DNA of 64,000 nucleotides, taken from Clostridiales bacterium (GTDB lineage: Bacteria > Bacillota > Clostridia > Christensenellales > Borkfalkiaceae). The position numbers and the translations under genes are program-made. Positions 48,374 to 57,707 of this stretch are shown here, piece by piece. The stretch's first letter is position 1. Each line of letters starts with the position of its first letter. The stretch spans positions 27,662 to 91,661 of the forward strand of contig SVIM01000001.1 in NCBI GenBank assembly GCA_015069485.1. Reading direction: 5' to 3'. Under the pieces are notes generated by a model. That model was given only the letters and a program-made list of their open reading frames with translations. It was not told where the DNA came from and ran no database searches.

Positions 48374-50278
48374 ATGGAAAAAACTCAGGCAATCGGCGTA
48401 AATCGCGCCAAACAATGGCAAATTGCATTGTTCCCGTTTAATAACGCGGCAACCAACGTGTATTTTGCCTTTTACAGCTACTTTACTTACTATGCGTTAA
48501 TGTATTTAACGGGTAGCGCGGCAACCTCTTTAGCAGGCTCCGTGGTTTCGGCTGCGTTAGTGCTATTAGTAAGTAACTTTAACGCAGTTTTCGCACCCTT
48601 AATGCGTGTGTTCGACGGTATTACCGACCCTATTTTAGGCGGAGTAATGGATAAAACCAAAACTCGCTTCGGCAAGTTCCGCCCCTATATGGTAATAGGT
48701 AACGCGCTTTTAGCGCTATCCGTTATTTTAATGATGGTGGTATTTAGGGGCGTAGGCGACGATTTAGCGTGGCTTCGCTGGGTAGTGTATATCGTAAGCT
48801 ATATTATTTACGTTTTAGGCTACACCTGTCAATGCGCGGTAACCAAGGCAGGGCAAACTTGCTTAACTAACGACCCTAAGCAACGCTCGCAGTTCGTAAT
48901 TTGGAATATGATAGGTCAAATAGGCTCTATCGTTCTCGTAAACATAATGGCGGGCGGTATTCTCACCAACGATATAATTTGCGCAAAGGGTAGCATAGAA
49001 TACGTTGAGGGGTGCATTGAAGTAGTGTTAAGGGGTGCGGCTTACGGCTCGCAGTTCTACGATATTATGGTTCCCTTCGTGGTTATTCTTTCTGCAATAT
49101 ATACCGTTATGGCGGTTGCCGCTATTGCGGAAAAGGACAAGCCTGAATTCTGGGGCATTTCTGAAAAGCCCGCAACTATGAAGGATTATCTCGGCATAAT
49201 TAAGGGCAATAAAGAAATCCGTTGGTTAGTTTTATCCTCCGGCTTAAATAAGCTTGCTTCCACGGTTGCAACCTCCGGTACGGTTGCTTTCCTCGTTTAC
49301 GGATGCTTAATGGGTGACTATAACGGCTTGTTTATACCCTTCTATGCGCTTTGCTTCGTGTTTATGGGCATCTTCTTTATATGGGGCTCGAAAACCGCGG
49401 GCGAAAAGGGGCAAAAGCGTGGCGTTGCGCAGTTTACCGTGTTTGCAATTTTGTTCTATATAGGGGTTTTAATTCTTTTGTGCTTATATAATCACGAAGA
49501 CCCTGCAACCTATCTTTCCATATTCAAAATCGACGAAAGCGGTTTCCATTTAACTATAAACTTCTATACGATATTATTTATAATCTTCTACGGATGCGGC
49601 TACGGCGCGTTTAACTGTTGCGATAACTTAACTATTCCAATGGTTGCCGACTGCACCGACTACGAAACTTACCGTTCGGGCAACTATGTACCCGGCATAA
49701 TGGGCACGATTTTCTCCCTTATGGATAAAATCATTTCTTCCTTACAGGTATTGTTGCTTCAAATCTTTATCGTAGGTATCGTTCCCGGGCTTAACGCGCT
49801 TCCCGCAGAAGGAACGCCTTATATGGAGGGTATGCAGCTTGCTTCTATAATTTGCTTCTGCTTGCTTCCTATGACTGCTTGGATAGTTACTACCTTCTGT
49901 ATGACAAGATACAGCCTATCTGGCAATAAGCTCGTGGAAATTCAAGCCGTTAACGCCGTTCGTAAGGCTGCAGTTCAAGGCGGTATGTCTATGGAGGAGG
50001 CTATGAAAACTTGGCAAACTATCGACCAAGTGCCCGCCGCCTTCGTACCCGTTAAAAAGGTTAAAACAGATAAAAAGACGGGTGAGCCTATACAAGAAAA
50101 AGAAAATATTTTAGACAAAATTTATAATAAAATATTCACTAAAAGGGAAGAAACGCACGGCGTTGCTTCTTCTAACGCAATAGATATTCCCGAACCGTAT
50201 TTAACCGACGAGGTAAAGGCGCAATTAGGCATAATGCAACAGCCGACGCAGACCTCTACGACGGATAATATAGAATAA
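48374..50278 (+). CDS. GPH-family sugar:cation symporter (probable glucuronide importer)
   Basis: The 634-residue protein has 12 hydrophobic segments. FDGITDPILGGVMDKTKTRFGKFRPY is the hallmark of the glycoside-pentoside-hexuronide family. A C-terminal soluble tail of about 100 residues (after ~530) is longer than usual and carries many charged residues. It leads an operon with uxuA and an SDR gene, which points to hexuronides or glucuronides as substrate. AGAGGG precedes the ATG. Confidence 0.88.
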   Translation: MEKTQAIGVNRAKQWQIALFPFNNAATNVYFAFYSYFTYYALMYLTGSAATSLAGSVVSAALVLLVSNFNAVFAPLMRVFDGITDPILGGVMDKTKTRFGKFRPYMVIGNALLALSVILMMVVFRGVGDDLAWLRWVVYIVSYIIYVLGYTCQCAVTKAGQTCLTNDPKQRSQFVIWNMIGQIGSIVLVNIMAGGILTNDIICAKGSIEYVEGCIEVVLRGAAYGSQFYDIMVPFVVILSAIYTVMAVAAIAEKDKPEFWGISEKPATMKDYLGIIKGNKEIRWLVLSSGLNKLASTVATSGTVAFLVYGCLMGDYNGLFIPFYALCFVFMGIFFIWGSKTAGEKGQKRGVAQFTVFAILFYIGVLILLCLYNHEDPATYLSIFKIDESGFHLTINFYTILFIIFYGCGYGAFNCCDNLTIPMVADCTDYETYRSGNYVPGIMGTIFSLMDKIISSLQVLLLQIFIVGIVPGLNALPAEGTPYMEGMQLASIICFCLLPMTAWIVTTFCMTRYSLSGNKLVEIQAVNAVRKAAVQGGMSMEEAMKTWQTIDQVPAAFVPVKKVKTDKKTGEPIQEKENILDKIYNKIFTKREETHGVASSNAIDIPEPYLTDEVKAQLGIMQQPTQTSTTDNIE

Positions 50279-50293
50279 TAAAGGAGAAAAAAT

Positions 50294-51334
50294 ATGAAGC
50301 TTACCTTCCGCTGGTATGGCGAAAAAGACAGTATTCCCTTGCAGTATATAAAGCAAATTCCCAATATGTCGGGCGTCGTTACCGCCGTGTACGACGTCCC
50401 CGTAGGCGAAAAATGGAGTGATGAAAGCCTTGCTAAATTAAAGCAATTAACGCAGGATGCGGGTTTAGAAATGGAGGTTATCGAATCTATTCCCGTTCAC
50501 GAAGATATTAAGATGGGATGCGGAAAGCGCGACGAATATATTGCAAATTATTGCGAAAATTTACGCGCGGTTGCGCGCCACGGCGTAAAGGTGGTTTGCT
50601 ATAACTTTATGCCCGTATTCGACTGGCTCCGTACCGATATGTATCACAAAAACGGCGACGGCTCTACTTCGCTTTCCTATTCTTACGAGGATTTTATTAA
50701 GGTTGACCCCAACAACCTTCACCTACCCGGCTGGGACGAAAGCTACACCCCCGAAGAATTGCAAGGGCTTTTAAAGGCGTATAAAAGCATCAGTCACGAA
50801 CAGCTTTTTAACAACTTAATTTATTTCCTTGAAAGAATTATTCCCGTTTGCGAGGAGTGTGGAATAAATATGGCTATTCACCCCGACGATCCCCCTTGGG
50901 ACGTCTTCGGCTTGCCCAGAATTATCTCTTGCGAAGATGATTTAGATAAGCTTTTCAACGCCGTTCCTTCAACGGCTAACGGCTTAACGCTTTGTACGGG
51001 CTCGTTTGGCGCAGGCAGGGGCAACGACATAGTCAAAATGGCGGCAAAATACGCGGCGCAGGGCAGGGTGCATTTCGCTCACCTTCGCAACGTGTTATGG
51101 ACGGACGATAAGGATTCCTTCTGCGAAACGGGGCATTGTTCGGTTGACGGCTCGTTAGATATGGCGCAAATCGTTTTAGCCCTCGTTAAAAACGGCTTTA
51201 ACGGCTACGTTCGCCCCGACCACGGCAGAAACGTTTGGGGTGAAGACGGCAAGCCCGGCTACGGCTTATACGATAGGGGGCTTGGCGCGGCGTATATAAA
51301 CGGATTGTTTGAGGTTGCCGAAAAGTTAAAATAA
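50294..51334 (+). CDS. uxuA: Mannonate dehydratase
   Basis: The 346-residue enzyme converts D-mannonate to 2-keto-3-deoxygluconate in hexuronate breakdown. FRWYGEKDSIPLQYIKQIP, YNFMPVFDWLRTDM, MAIHPDDPPW and LCTGSFGA, and the C-terminal GYVRPDHGR are UxuA motifs with metal ligands. AAGGAG precedes the ATG; it lies 15 nt after the symporter gene. Confidence 0.95.
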   Translation: MKLTFRWYGEKDSIPLQYIKQIPNMSGVVTAVYDVPVGEKWSDESLAKLKQLTQDAGLEMEVIESIPVHEDIKMGCGKRDEYIANYCENLRAVARHGVKVVCYNFMPVFDWLRTDMYHKNGDGSTSLSYSYEDFIKVDPNNLHLPGWDESYTPEELQGLLKAYKSISHEQLFNNLIYFLERIIPVCEECGINMAIHPDDPPWDVFGLPRIISCEDDLDKLFNAVPSTANGLTLCTGSFGAGRGNDIVKMAAKYAAQGRVHFAHLRNVLWTDDKDSFCETGHCSVDGSLDMAQIVLALVKNGFNGYVRPDHGRNVWGEDGKPGYGLYDRGLGAAYINGLFEVAEKLK

Positions 51335-51425
51335 TTTTGCTTTAAAAAATCATTAATCAAGGCATATATGCCTACTAATTTAAAAATTTTAGTGTAATTA
51401 TCAAATTTTATAAGGAGAAAATTAA

Positions 51426-52277
51426 ATGTATAATTTACCCTTAACGGTTGATTTAAAGGATAAAGTAGTAGTAATAACAGGCGCAGGTGGCGTCATTTGC
51501 TCCGAGCTTGCACGCGCGTACGCCGCTTGTGGGGCAAAGGTTGCAGTTTTGGACTTAACCAAAGAAAAAGCCGACGCAAAGGCTGGCGAAATCGTTGCAC
51601 AAGGCGGAATTGCAAAGGGCTATGCGGCAAACGTTTTAGATAAAGAATCGTTAGAAGAGTGCCACAAACAGGTTCTTGCAGAATTAGGCCCTTGCGATAT
51701 TTTAGTAAACGGCGCGGGCGGTAACAACCCTAAAGCGCAAACCGACAAGGAGTATTTTGAATTAGGCGATATCGACGCCGATACAAAGTCCTTTTTCGAT
51801 TTAGATAAGGGTGGGGTAGAATTCGTATTCAACCTCAACTATTTAGGCTCGCTTTTACCTTCGCAGGTTTTTGCGGTAGATATGGTTGGCCGTAAGGGAT
51901 GTAGCATTTTAAACATATCTTCTATGAACGCGTTTACACCCTTAACTAAAATCCCTGCCTACTCCGGCGCAAAGGCGGCAATTTCTAACTTTACAAAATG
52001 GCTTGCCGTTCATTTTAGTAAGGTTGGTATAAGGGTAAACGCTATTGCTCCCGGCTTTTTTGCAACAGCGCAAAACAGACAGCTTTTATTTAATGCCGAC
52101 GGCACACCTACCGCGCGCACGGGCAAAATTCTCGCCGCTACGCCTATGGAAAGATTTGGCGAGGTTGAAGAATTAGTGGGGGCAACGCTATTTTTATCTT
52201 CCGAAAAGGCCGCAGGCTTTATAACTGGCGTCGTTCTTGCAATCGACGGTGGCTTCTCATCCTACGCAGGCGTATAA
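51426..52277 (+). CDS. SDR-family oxidoreductase, probable D-mannonate (fructuronate) oxidoreductase
   Basis: The 283-residue short-chain dehydrogenase has TGAGGVICSELARAYA (cofactor loop, with Cys where Gly is usual), NGAGG, LNISSMNAF and AYSGAKAAI (catalytic Ser, Tyr and Lys). It ends in the typical FITGVVLAIDGGFSSY. Directly behind uxuA it most likely reduces fructuronate to mannonate, replacing the unrelated UxuB enzyme. Preceded by AAGGAG; a strong terminator follows. Confidence 0.85.
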   Translation: MYNLPLTVDLKDKVVVITGAGGVICSELARAYAACGAKVAVLDLTKEKADAKAGEIVAQGGIAKGYAANVLDKESLEECHKQVLAELGPCDILVNGAGGNNPKAQTDKEYFELGDIDADTKSFFDLDKGGVEFVFNLNYLGSLLPSQVFAVDMVGRKGCSILNISSMNAFTPLTKIPAYSGAKAAISNFTKWLAVHFSKVGIRVNAIAPGFFATAQNRQLLFNADGTPTARTGKILAATPMERFGEVEELVGATLFLSSEKAAGFITGVVLAIDGGFSSYAGV

Positions 52278-52304
52278 TTTAAGCATTAATAAGGTATTTT
52301 ATGC

Positions 52305-52345
52305 AAGCCCCAACGCTTTGTTTAAGCGTTGGGGCTTATATTTTA
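52305..52345 (+). terminator. Terminator of the hexuronide operon
   Basis: AAGCCCCAACGCTT and AAGCGTTGGGGCTT form a perfect 14-bp stem with a 5-nt loop and a TATATTTTAT tail. Confidence 0.85.
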
Positions 52346-52427
52346 TACCGTATAAACAAATTAAACTATTTTATAATAAGGAATAAAATAAAAATATACA
52401 TTTTTATGTATTTTTCCCTTTCGTTTA

Positions 52428-52456
52428 TTGACAGTTAATGCATAAAGGTGTATAAT
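52428..52456 (+). promoter_or_regulatory. Consensus promoter of the symporter-iorAB operon
   Basis: TTGACA (52428-52433), a 17-bp spacer and TATAAT (52451-52456). The leader is about 68 nt. Confidence 0.82.
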
Positions 52457-52530
52457 TATACGAAATTATAAAAAGGGGAAAGCTAAGGCGCATACCATTT
52501 TACAAATTTTAAACGCCTTTTATTCAAATT

Positions 52531-54072
52531 ATGTGGCTAGATTATTTAATCCTTGGACTATACGCGTTAAGTATGGTTTTAATAGCTTTATACACTCGCA
52601 ATCGCTCTAAATCGGTTAAGGACTTTTTGCTTGCGGGCAAAAACGGACTAAACGGATGGATGAGCGCTTTTTCATACGGTACAACCTACTTTTCCGCCGT
52701 AATTTTTATCGGCTATGCGGGGAACTTCGGCAAACAGTTTGGCTTGGCTTCCGTTTGGATAGGCGTGGGCAACGCAATTATAGGCGCTCTTATTGCTTGG
52801 ATGGTTTTAGCAAAAAGAACGAAAAATATGACGGCGCGCTTGCAGGCAAAAACAATGCCCGAATTTTTTGAAAAGCGTTACGGTAGCAAAAATTTAAAGC
52901 TTTTTAGCGCAATTATAATTTTCGTTTTCTTAATTCCCTATTCCGCATCCGTATATAACGGGCTTTCAAGCCTATTCGAAATTGTTTTCGGTATTCCCGG
53001 TTGGGTTATTATGGTAATTTTAGCCGTGCTTACGGCAATATATCTGTTTTTCGGCGGTTATTTTGGGGCTGCGCTATCCGACTTTATTCAAGGCATAATA
53101 ATGCTTGTCGGCGTTATATTAATGGTTTTCTACTTTGTAAACCACCCCAGCGTAAATTGGGATTTATCTAATCTCGTAAATAATCCCGAGCTTAACTGGG
53201 TAACGGTGCAAAGCTCTAATACGGGGCTATACGGCAACACGGTTTCGTTAATGGCGTTAATCTTTTTAACCTCGTTCGGCGTGTTTGCCTTGCCTCAAAC
53301 CATACATAAATATTACGCTGTAAGGGACAAAAAGGCAATAGTGCAAGGCACGATTGTTTCCACTATATTCGCCCTTATAATAGGCTTTTGCGCATACTTT
53401 ACGGGCGCGCTTTCGGCGTTTTTCCCTCAATTCGCTTCCTTGCCCGCCGACCAAATAATTCCAAATATGTTAAGCTTAGTAATCCCTTCGGGGCTTATAG
53501 GTATAATTTCCGTTTTAATTTTATCGGCAAGCATGTCAACTCTGTCCTCCGTTTCGCTCGCTTCGGCGTCGGTGGTGGCGGTAGATATTTACAAGGGCAA
53601 AATCAACCCCGACGCATCCGATAAAAAAGTAAACTGGACTATGCGCATATTATGTATCGTATTCATACTTATTTCCGTGGTGTTGGCGCTTTTAAATCAA
53701 ATTTATAACGTAACGGCAATAGCCTATTTAATGGGCTTAAGCTGGGGCACGCTTGCAGGGTGCTTTATGGGCCCCTTCGTTTTAGGATTATTTTCTAAAA
53801 AAATCACGGCTTCTGCGGTATGGGCGTCCATAATTAGTTGCTTAACTATAACGGTTGGGCTTATAATATTCTTCGGTTATCACAAAAACGGCTTTAATTG
53901 CTCCTTTGGCGAAGCTATACAAACGGGCGTGGGCTGTTCGCCTTTAATCGGCGTAATTTGTATGGTATTTTCCATGTTAATAACCGTTGTGGTAAGCGCT
54001 TTTACTAAAAAGCCTTCCGCCCAAGTTTTATACGAAAGCTTTGAAAAACCCATTGAAAACGAGATTAAATAA
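52531..54072 (+). CDS. Sodium:solute symporter (SSS family)
   Basis: The 513-residue protein has about 13 hydrophobic segments. The family segments KSVKDFLLAGKNGLNGWMSAF and GGYFGAALSDFIQGIIM are present, with small residues of the Na+ sites near SASMSTLSSVSLASASVVAVDIY. The start has no visible Shine-Dalgarno, although transcription begins well upstream. It heads the ligase-iorAB operon, so an aromatic acid, an amino acid or a related keto acid is a plausible substrate (inference). Confidence 0.85.
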   Translation: MWLDYLILGLYALSMVLIALYTRNRSKSVKDFLLAGKNGLNGWMSAFSYGTTYFSAVIFIGYAGNFGKQFGLASVWIGVGNAIIGALIAWMVLAKRTKNMTARLQAKTMPEFFEKRYGSKNLKLFSAIIIFVFLIPYSASVYNGLSSLFEIVFGIPGWVIMVILAVLTAIYLFFGGYFGAALSDFIQGIIMLVGVILMVFYFVNHPSVNWDLSNLVNNPELNWVTVQSSNTGLYGNTVSLMALIFLTSFGVFALPQTIHKYYAVRDKKAIVQGTIVSTIFALIIGFCAYFTGALSAFFPQFASLPADQIIPNMLSLVIPSGLIGIISVLILSASMSTLSSVSLASASVVAVDIYKGKINPDASDKKVNWTMRILCIVFILISVVLALLNQIYNVTAIAYLMGLSWGTLAGCFMGPFVLGLFSKKITASAVWASIISCLTITVGLIIFFGYHKNGFNCSFGEAIQTGVGCSPLIGVICMVFSMLITVVVSAFTKKPSAQVLYESFEKPIENEIK

Positions 54073-54080
54073 GGTGTGTT

Positions 54081-55379
54081 ATGATTTGGTCTAAAGAAGA
54101 AACTTTATCACGCAAAGAAATAGAAGAAATTCAGCTTGAAAGGTTGCAAAAAACGGTTAAAACGGTGTATAATACCGTAGAGCCGTATCGCAAAAAAATG
54201 CAGGATGCGGGCGTTTTGCCGGAAGATATTAAATCGCTTGCAGATTTAAAAAAGCTTCCTTTCGTAACCAAGCAGGACTTGCGCGATAACTATCCCTTCG
54301 GGCTTTTTGCCGTACCAAAGGAAGAGCTTGTAAGAATACACGCTTCCTCCGGCACGACGGGCAAGCCCACCGTGGTAGGCTACACGCATGAGGATATGAA
54401 GGTTTGGACGGAGTGCGTTTCGCGTATAGCTTGCGCAGGCGGAGCAACTAAAAAGGACGTAGCGCAAATTTGCTTTGGCTACGGTATGTTTACGGGCGCT
54501 TTGGGGCTTCATTACGGGCTGGAAAATATGGGCGCAACCATAGTTCCCTCGTCTTCCGGTAATTCCGAAAAGCAAATAATGTATATGCAGGATTTCCAAA
54601 CCTCAATATTAGTTGCAACTCCCTCGTACGCGTTGCGCCTTGCAGAGGTTGCGCAATCTATAGGCGTAAACCCTTCAACCGATTTAAGCGTAAAAATTGC
54701 GCTTGTAGGTAGCGAGCTTTTAACCGAAGCTATGCGTAAGGAAATGAACAAGGTTTGGGGCGAGCATGTGCTGGTAACCTCTAACTACGGTATGAGCGAG
54801 CTTATGGGCCCGGGTGTTTCGGGAGAGTGTGAATACCAAGACGGTATGCATATTAACGAGGACTTTTTTATTCCCGAAATAATCAATCCTCAAACGGGCG
54901 AGGTTTTACCCGAAGGGGAAAGAGGGGAGCTGGTTATAACCTGCATTAAAAAGCAAGGTCTGCCGTTAATTAGGTATAGGACGAAGGATATTACCGCGCT
55001 AACCTACGCTAAATGCAAATGCGGAAGAACCTTTTGCCGTATGGCAAACCCTATGGGACGCTCGGACGATATGTTAAAGGTAAGGGGCGTAAACGTCTTC
55101 CCCGGTCAAATAGAGGAAGTAATTTTAAGCGTTCCCGAGCTTGGCCCTCACTACGAAATTATAGTTGAAAGGGAAGGCTACACCGATAAGCTTACCGTAA
55201 GGGTAGAGCTTAACCACGCTACCGATACCTTTAAGGAATTAGAAAGAATAACGAGAGTAACTAAAAATAAACTTAAAACCGTGCTTGGCTTAGACGTCAA
55301 AATTTTATTGGAATCCCCCGACACCTTGCAAAGGTTTGAAGGTAAAGCAAAGCGCATTAGGGATTTAAGAGGAGTTTAA
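54081..55379 (+). CDS. Phenylacetate-CoA ligase family enzyme (copy 1)
   Basis: The 432-residue adenylate-forming enzyme has HASSGTTGKPTVVGYT (P-loop), SNYGMSELMGPGV and RYRTKDITAL, which mark the PaaK group. A CKCGRTFCRM segment is typical of the family's mobile domain. Sitting beside iorAB, it probably interconverts aryl acetates and CoA thioesters; run backwards it would yield ATP from aryl-acetyl-CoA, as in fermenters of aromatic amino acids (inference). It lies 8 nt after the symporter gene and overlaps the next gene's ribosome binding site. Confidence 0.88.
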   Translation: MIWSKEETLSRKEIEEIQLERLQKTVKTVYNTVEPYRKKMQDAGVLPEDIKSLADLKKLPFVTKQDLRDNYPFGLFAVPKEELVRIHASSGTTGKPTVVGYTHEDMKVWTECVSRIACAGGATKKDVAQICFGYGMFTGALGLHYGLENMGATIVPSSSGNSEKQIMYMQDFQTSILVATPSYALRLAEVAQSIGVNPSTDLSVKIALVGSELLTEAMRKEMNKVWGEHVLVTSNYGMSELMGPGVSGECEYQDGMHINEDFFIPEIINPQTGEVLPEGERGELVITCIKKQGLPLIRYRTKDITALTYAKCKCGRTFCRMANPMGRSDDMLKVRGVNVFPGQIEEVILSVPELGPHYEIIVEREGYTDKLTVRVELNHATDTFKELERITRVTKNKLKTVLGLDVKILLESPDTLQRFEGKAKRIRDLRGV

Positions 55380-55381
55380 TT

Positions 55382-57118
55382 ATGAATAAAAAAATAATGC
55401 TCGGCAACGAGGCAATAGCAAGGGGCGCATACGAAGCAGGCGTAAAGGTTTCAAGCGCATACCCCGGTACTCCCAGTACTGAAATAAGCGAAATTTTAGC
55501 AAAATACGGCGAGGTTTACGCCGAGTGGGCACCCAACGAAAAGGTTGCCGTAGAGGTTGCTGCCGGCGCGGCAATAGCGGGGGTAAGAAGCCTTGCTTGT
55601 ATGAAGCACGTTGGCTTAAACGTTGCAAGCGACCCTATCTACACCCTTGCATATACCGGAATTAACGGTGGTTTCGTGGTGGTTGTAGCCGACGACCCCG
55701 GTATTGCAAGCTCGCAAAACGAGCAGGATACGAGGATGATTGCAAGAAGCGCTCATCTTCCCGTTTTAGAGCCTTCTACTAGCCAAGAAGCAAAGGACTT
55801 TGTAAAATTCGGCTACGAGATAAGCGAAAAATACGATACTCCCGTAATTTTAAGAACGACTACCAAGCTTTCGCACTCGCAAAGCGTTGTGGAGATGCAG
55901 GATAGGGTTGTTCCCGAAGATAAAGCTTACGAACGCAACGTATCAAAATACGTAATGATGCCCGCAGGCGCAATAGGCAGGCACAAGGTAGTCGAGGCGA
56001 GGGATAATAAGCTTGCGGAAGACAGCTGCAATTTTGCCGTAAACAAGTGGGAAAAGGGGGATAATAAGCTTGGCTTTATAACCTCCGGTATAGCGTATCA
56101 ATACGTTAAGGAGGTCTGCCCCGAAGCAAGCGTATTAAAGCTCGGTATGGTAAACCCCTTGCCTAAAAAGCTTATAGAAGAATTCGTATCCTCCGTAGAA
56201 GAGGTTATCGTTTTTGAAGAATTAGAGCCCGTTATAGAAGAACAGGTTAAAAGCTGGGGCTTAAAGGTAAAAGGCAAAGAGCTTTTTACAAAGCAGGGCG
56301 AATATAGCGCATCTATGCTAAAAAGCGCGTTGTTCGGCGCAACGGATTTACCTTACGAAAAGGCTGCCGTTCCCAACCGTCCTCCTATACTTTGTCCCGG
56401 TTGCCCTCACCGTAGCGTATTCTCCGTTTTAAACAAATTAAAAATTCACGCTTCGGGCGATATCGGCTGTTACACCTTGGGCGCAGTCGCTCCCTTAAAC
56501 GTGCTCGATACCTGTATATGTATGGGCGCAAGCATTTCTGCATTGCACGGTATGGAAAAGGCAAAGGGTAAAGAATTCTTAAAAAATTGGGTAGCCGTTA
56601 TAGGCGATTCAACCTTCTTACATACAGGCATAAATTCCCTAATCAATATGGTTTACAATAAGGCTACGGGCACGGTTATAATTTTAGATAACCGCACCAC
56701 GGGCATGACGGGGCATCAGGAGCACGCCGCAACGGGCAAAACGCTTAAGGGCGAGCAAACCTACGCGATTAACTTTACAGAGCTTTGCAAGACGATTGGC
56801 GTTAAAAACGTTTACGAAATCGACGCATTTGACGTTAAGGGCTTAGAGCAAGCTATAAAGCAAAGCGCAAACGGAAACGAGCTTTGCGTAATAATTGCCA
56901 AAGCACCCTGCGCGCTTTTAAAAGGACAGGTATTCCCCTATAAATGTAAGGTGGATAAGGAAAGCTGTAAAAAATGCGGTATGTGCTTAAAAATAGGCTG
57001 TCCCGCAATTACTAAAATGGCAGACGGCACCGTGCAAATTAACCAAACTATGTGTAATGGATGCGGACTATGCCAAAGCTATTGCAAATTTGGCGCAATT
57101 AAAAAGGTGGAAATATAA
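55382..57118 (+). CDS. iorA: Indolepyruvate ferredoxin oxidoreductase, alpha subunit
   Basis: The 578-residue protein decarboxylates aryl pyruvates to aryl-acetyl-CoA with ferredoxin. The N-terminal pyruvate-oxidoreductase domain has GNEAIARGAYEAGVKVSSAYPGTPSTE, and the TPP site is GDSTFLHTGINSLINM...LDNRTTGMTGHQ. The C-terminus carries two [4Fe-4S] motifs, CKKCGMCLKIGCP and CNGCGLCQSYC. GGAG from the preceding gene precedes its ATG. iorB follows at once. Confidence 0.93.
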   Translation: MNKKIMLGNEAIARGAYEAGVKVSSAYPGTPSTEISEILAKYGEVYAEWAPNEKVAVEVAAGAAIAGVRSLACMKHVGLNVASDPIYTLAYTGINGGFVVVVADDPGIASSQNEQDTRMIARSAHLPVLEPSTSQEAKDFVKFGYEISEKYDTPVILRTTTKLSHSQSVVEMQDRVVPEDKAYERNVSKYVMMPAGAIGRHKVVEARDNKLAEDSCNFAVNKWEKGDNKLGFITSGIAYQYVKEVCPEASVLKLGMVNPLPKKLIEEFVSSVEEVIVFEELEPVIEEQVKSWGLKVKGKELFTKQGEYSASMLKSALFGATDLPYEKAAVPNRPPILCPGCPHRSVFSVLNKLKIHASGDIGCYTLGAVAPLNVLDTCICMGASISALHGMEKAKGKEFLKNWVAVIGDSTFLHTGINSLINMVYNKATGTVIILDNRTTGMTGHQEHAATGKTLKGEQTYAINFTELCKTIGVKNVYEIDAFDVKGLEQAIKQSANGNELCVIIAKAPCALLKGQVFPYKCKVDKESCKKCGMCLKIGCPAITKMADGTVQINQTMCNGCGLCQSYCKFGAIKKVEI

Positions 57119-57119
57119 T

Positions 57120-57683
57120 ATGAATATTATGGTTGTTGGCGTAGGTGGGCAAGGCACCTTGCTCACTAGCAGAATAATAGGATACGTTGCAATGCAAGCC
57201 GGGTACGAGGTTAAAATTTCCGAAGTTCACGGTATGGCGCAAAGGGGCGGTAGCGTGGTAACCTACGTTCGCTACGGTAAAAACGTTTACGAGCCCGTGG
57301 TAGAAGAAGGTCAAGCCGATATTTTAATTGCGTTTGAGCGTTTAGAAGCGTTGAGATATGCGCACTATTTAAAAAAGGACGGAAAAATCATAGTAAACGA
57401 TTGCAGAATAGACCCTATGACCGTCGTAATCGGCGCGGCGCAATATCCAGAAAGCGTTATCGAAAATTTATCTTTAAACCACGTAGTATATTCTATTGAC
57501 GGCGATAAAGCCGTTAGCGAATTAGGCAATCCTAAGGTCCTTAACACCGTAGTTTTGGGCTTGGCGGCAAAGCATATAGGATTTAGCCAAGAGGAGTGGA
57601 TTGACGTCATATCAAAAACCGTCCCTCAAAAAACGATAGGAATTAACGTCGCTGCGTTTAAGAACGGCTATCAAAATAACTAA
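57120..57683 (+). CDS. iorB: Indolepyruvate ferredoxin oxidoreductase, beta subunit
   Basis: The 187-residue subunit starts MNIMVVGVGGQGTLLTSRIIG, the typical gamma-type domain of 2-oxoacid oxidoreductases. HGMAQRGGSVVTYVRYG is conserved. The ORF track's 57057 start overlaps iorA; ATG 57120 with AAAAAGGTGG upstream and one base after the iorA stop is right. Confidence 0.93.
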   Translation: MNIMVVGVGGQGTLLTSRIIGYVAMQAGYEVKISEVHGMAQRGGSVVTYVRYGKNVYEPVVEEGQADILIAFERLEALRYAHYLKKDGKIIVNDCRIDPMTVVIGAAQYPESVIENLSLNHVVYSIDGDKAVSELGNPKVLNTVVLGLAAKHIGFSQEEWIDVISKTVPQKTIGINVAAFKNGYQNN

Positions 57684-57707
57684 ACCAAAACTATTAGAGG
57701 TATGAAA

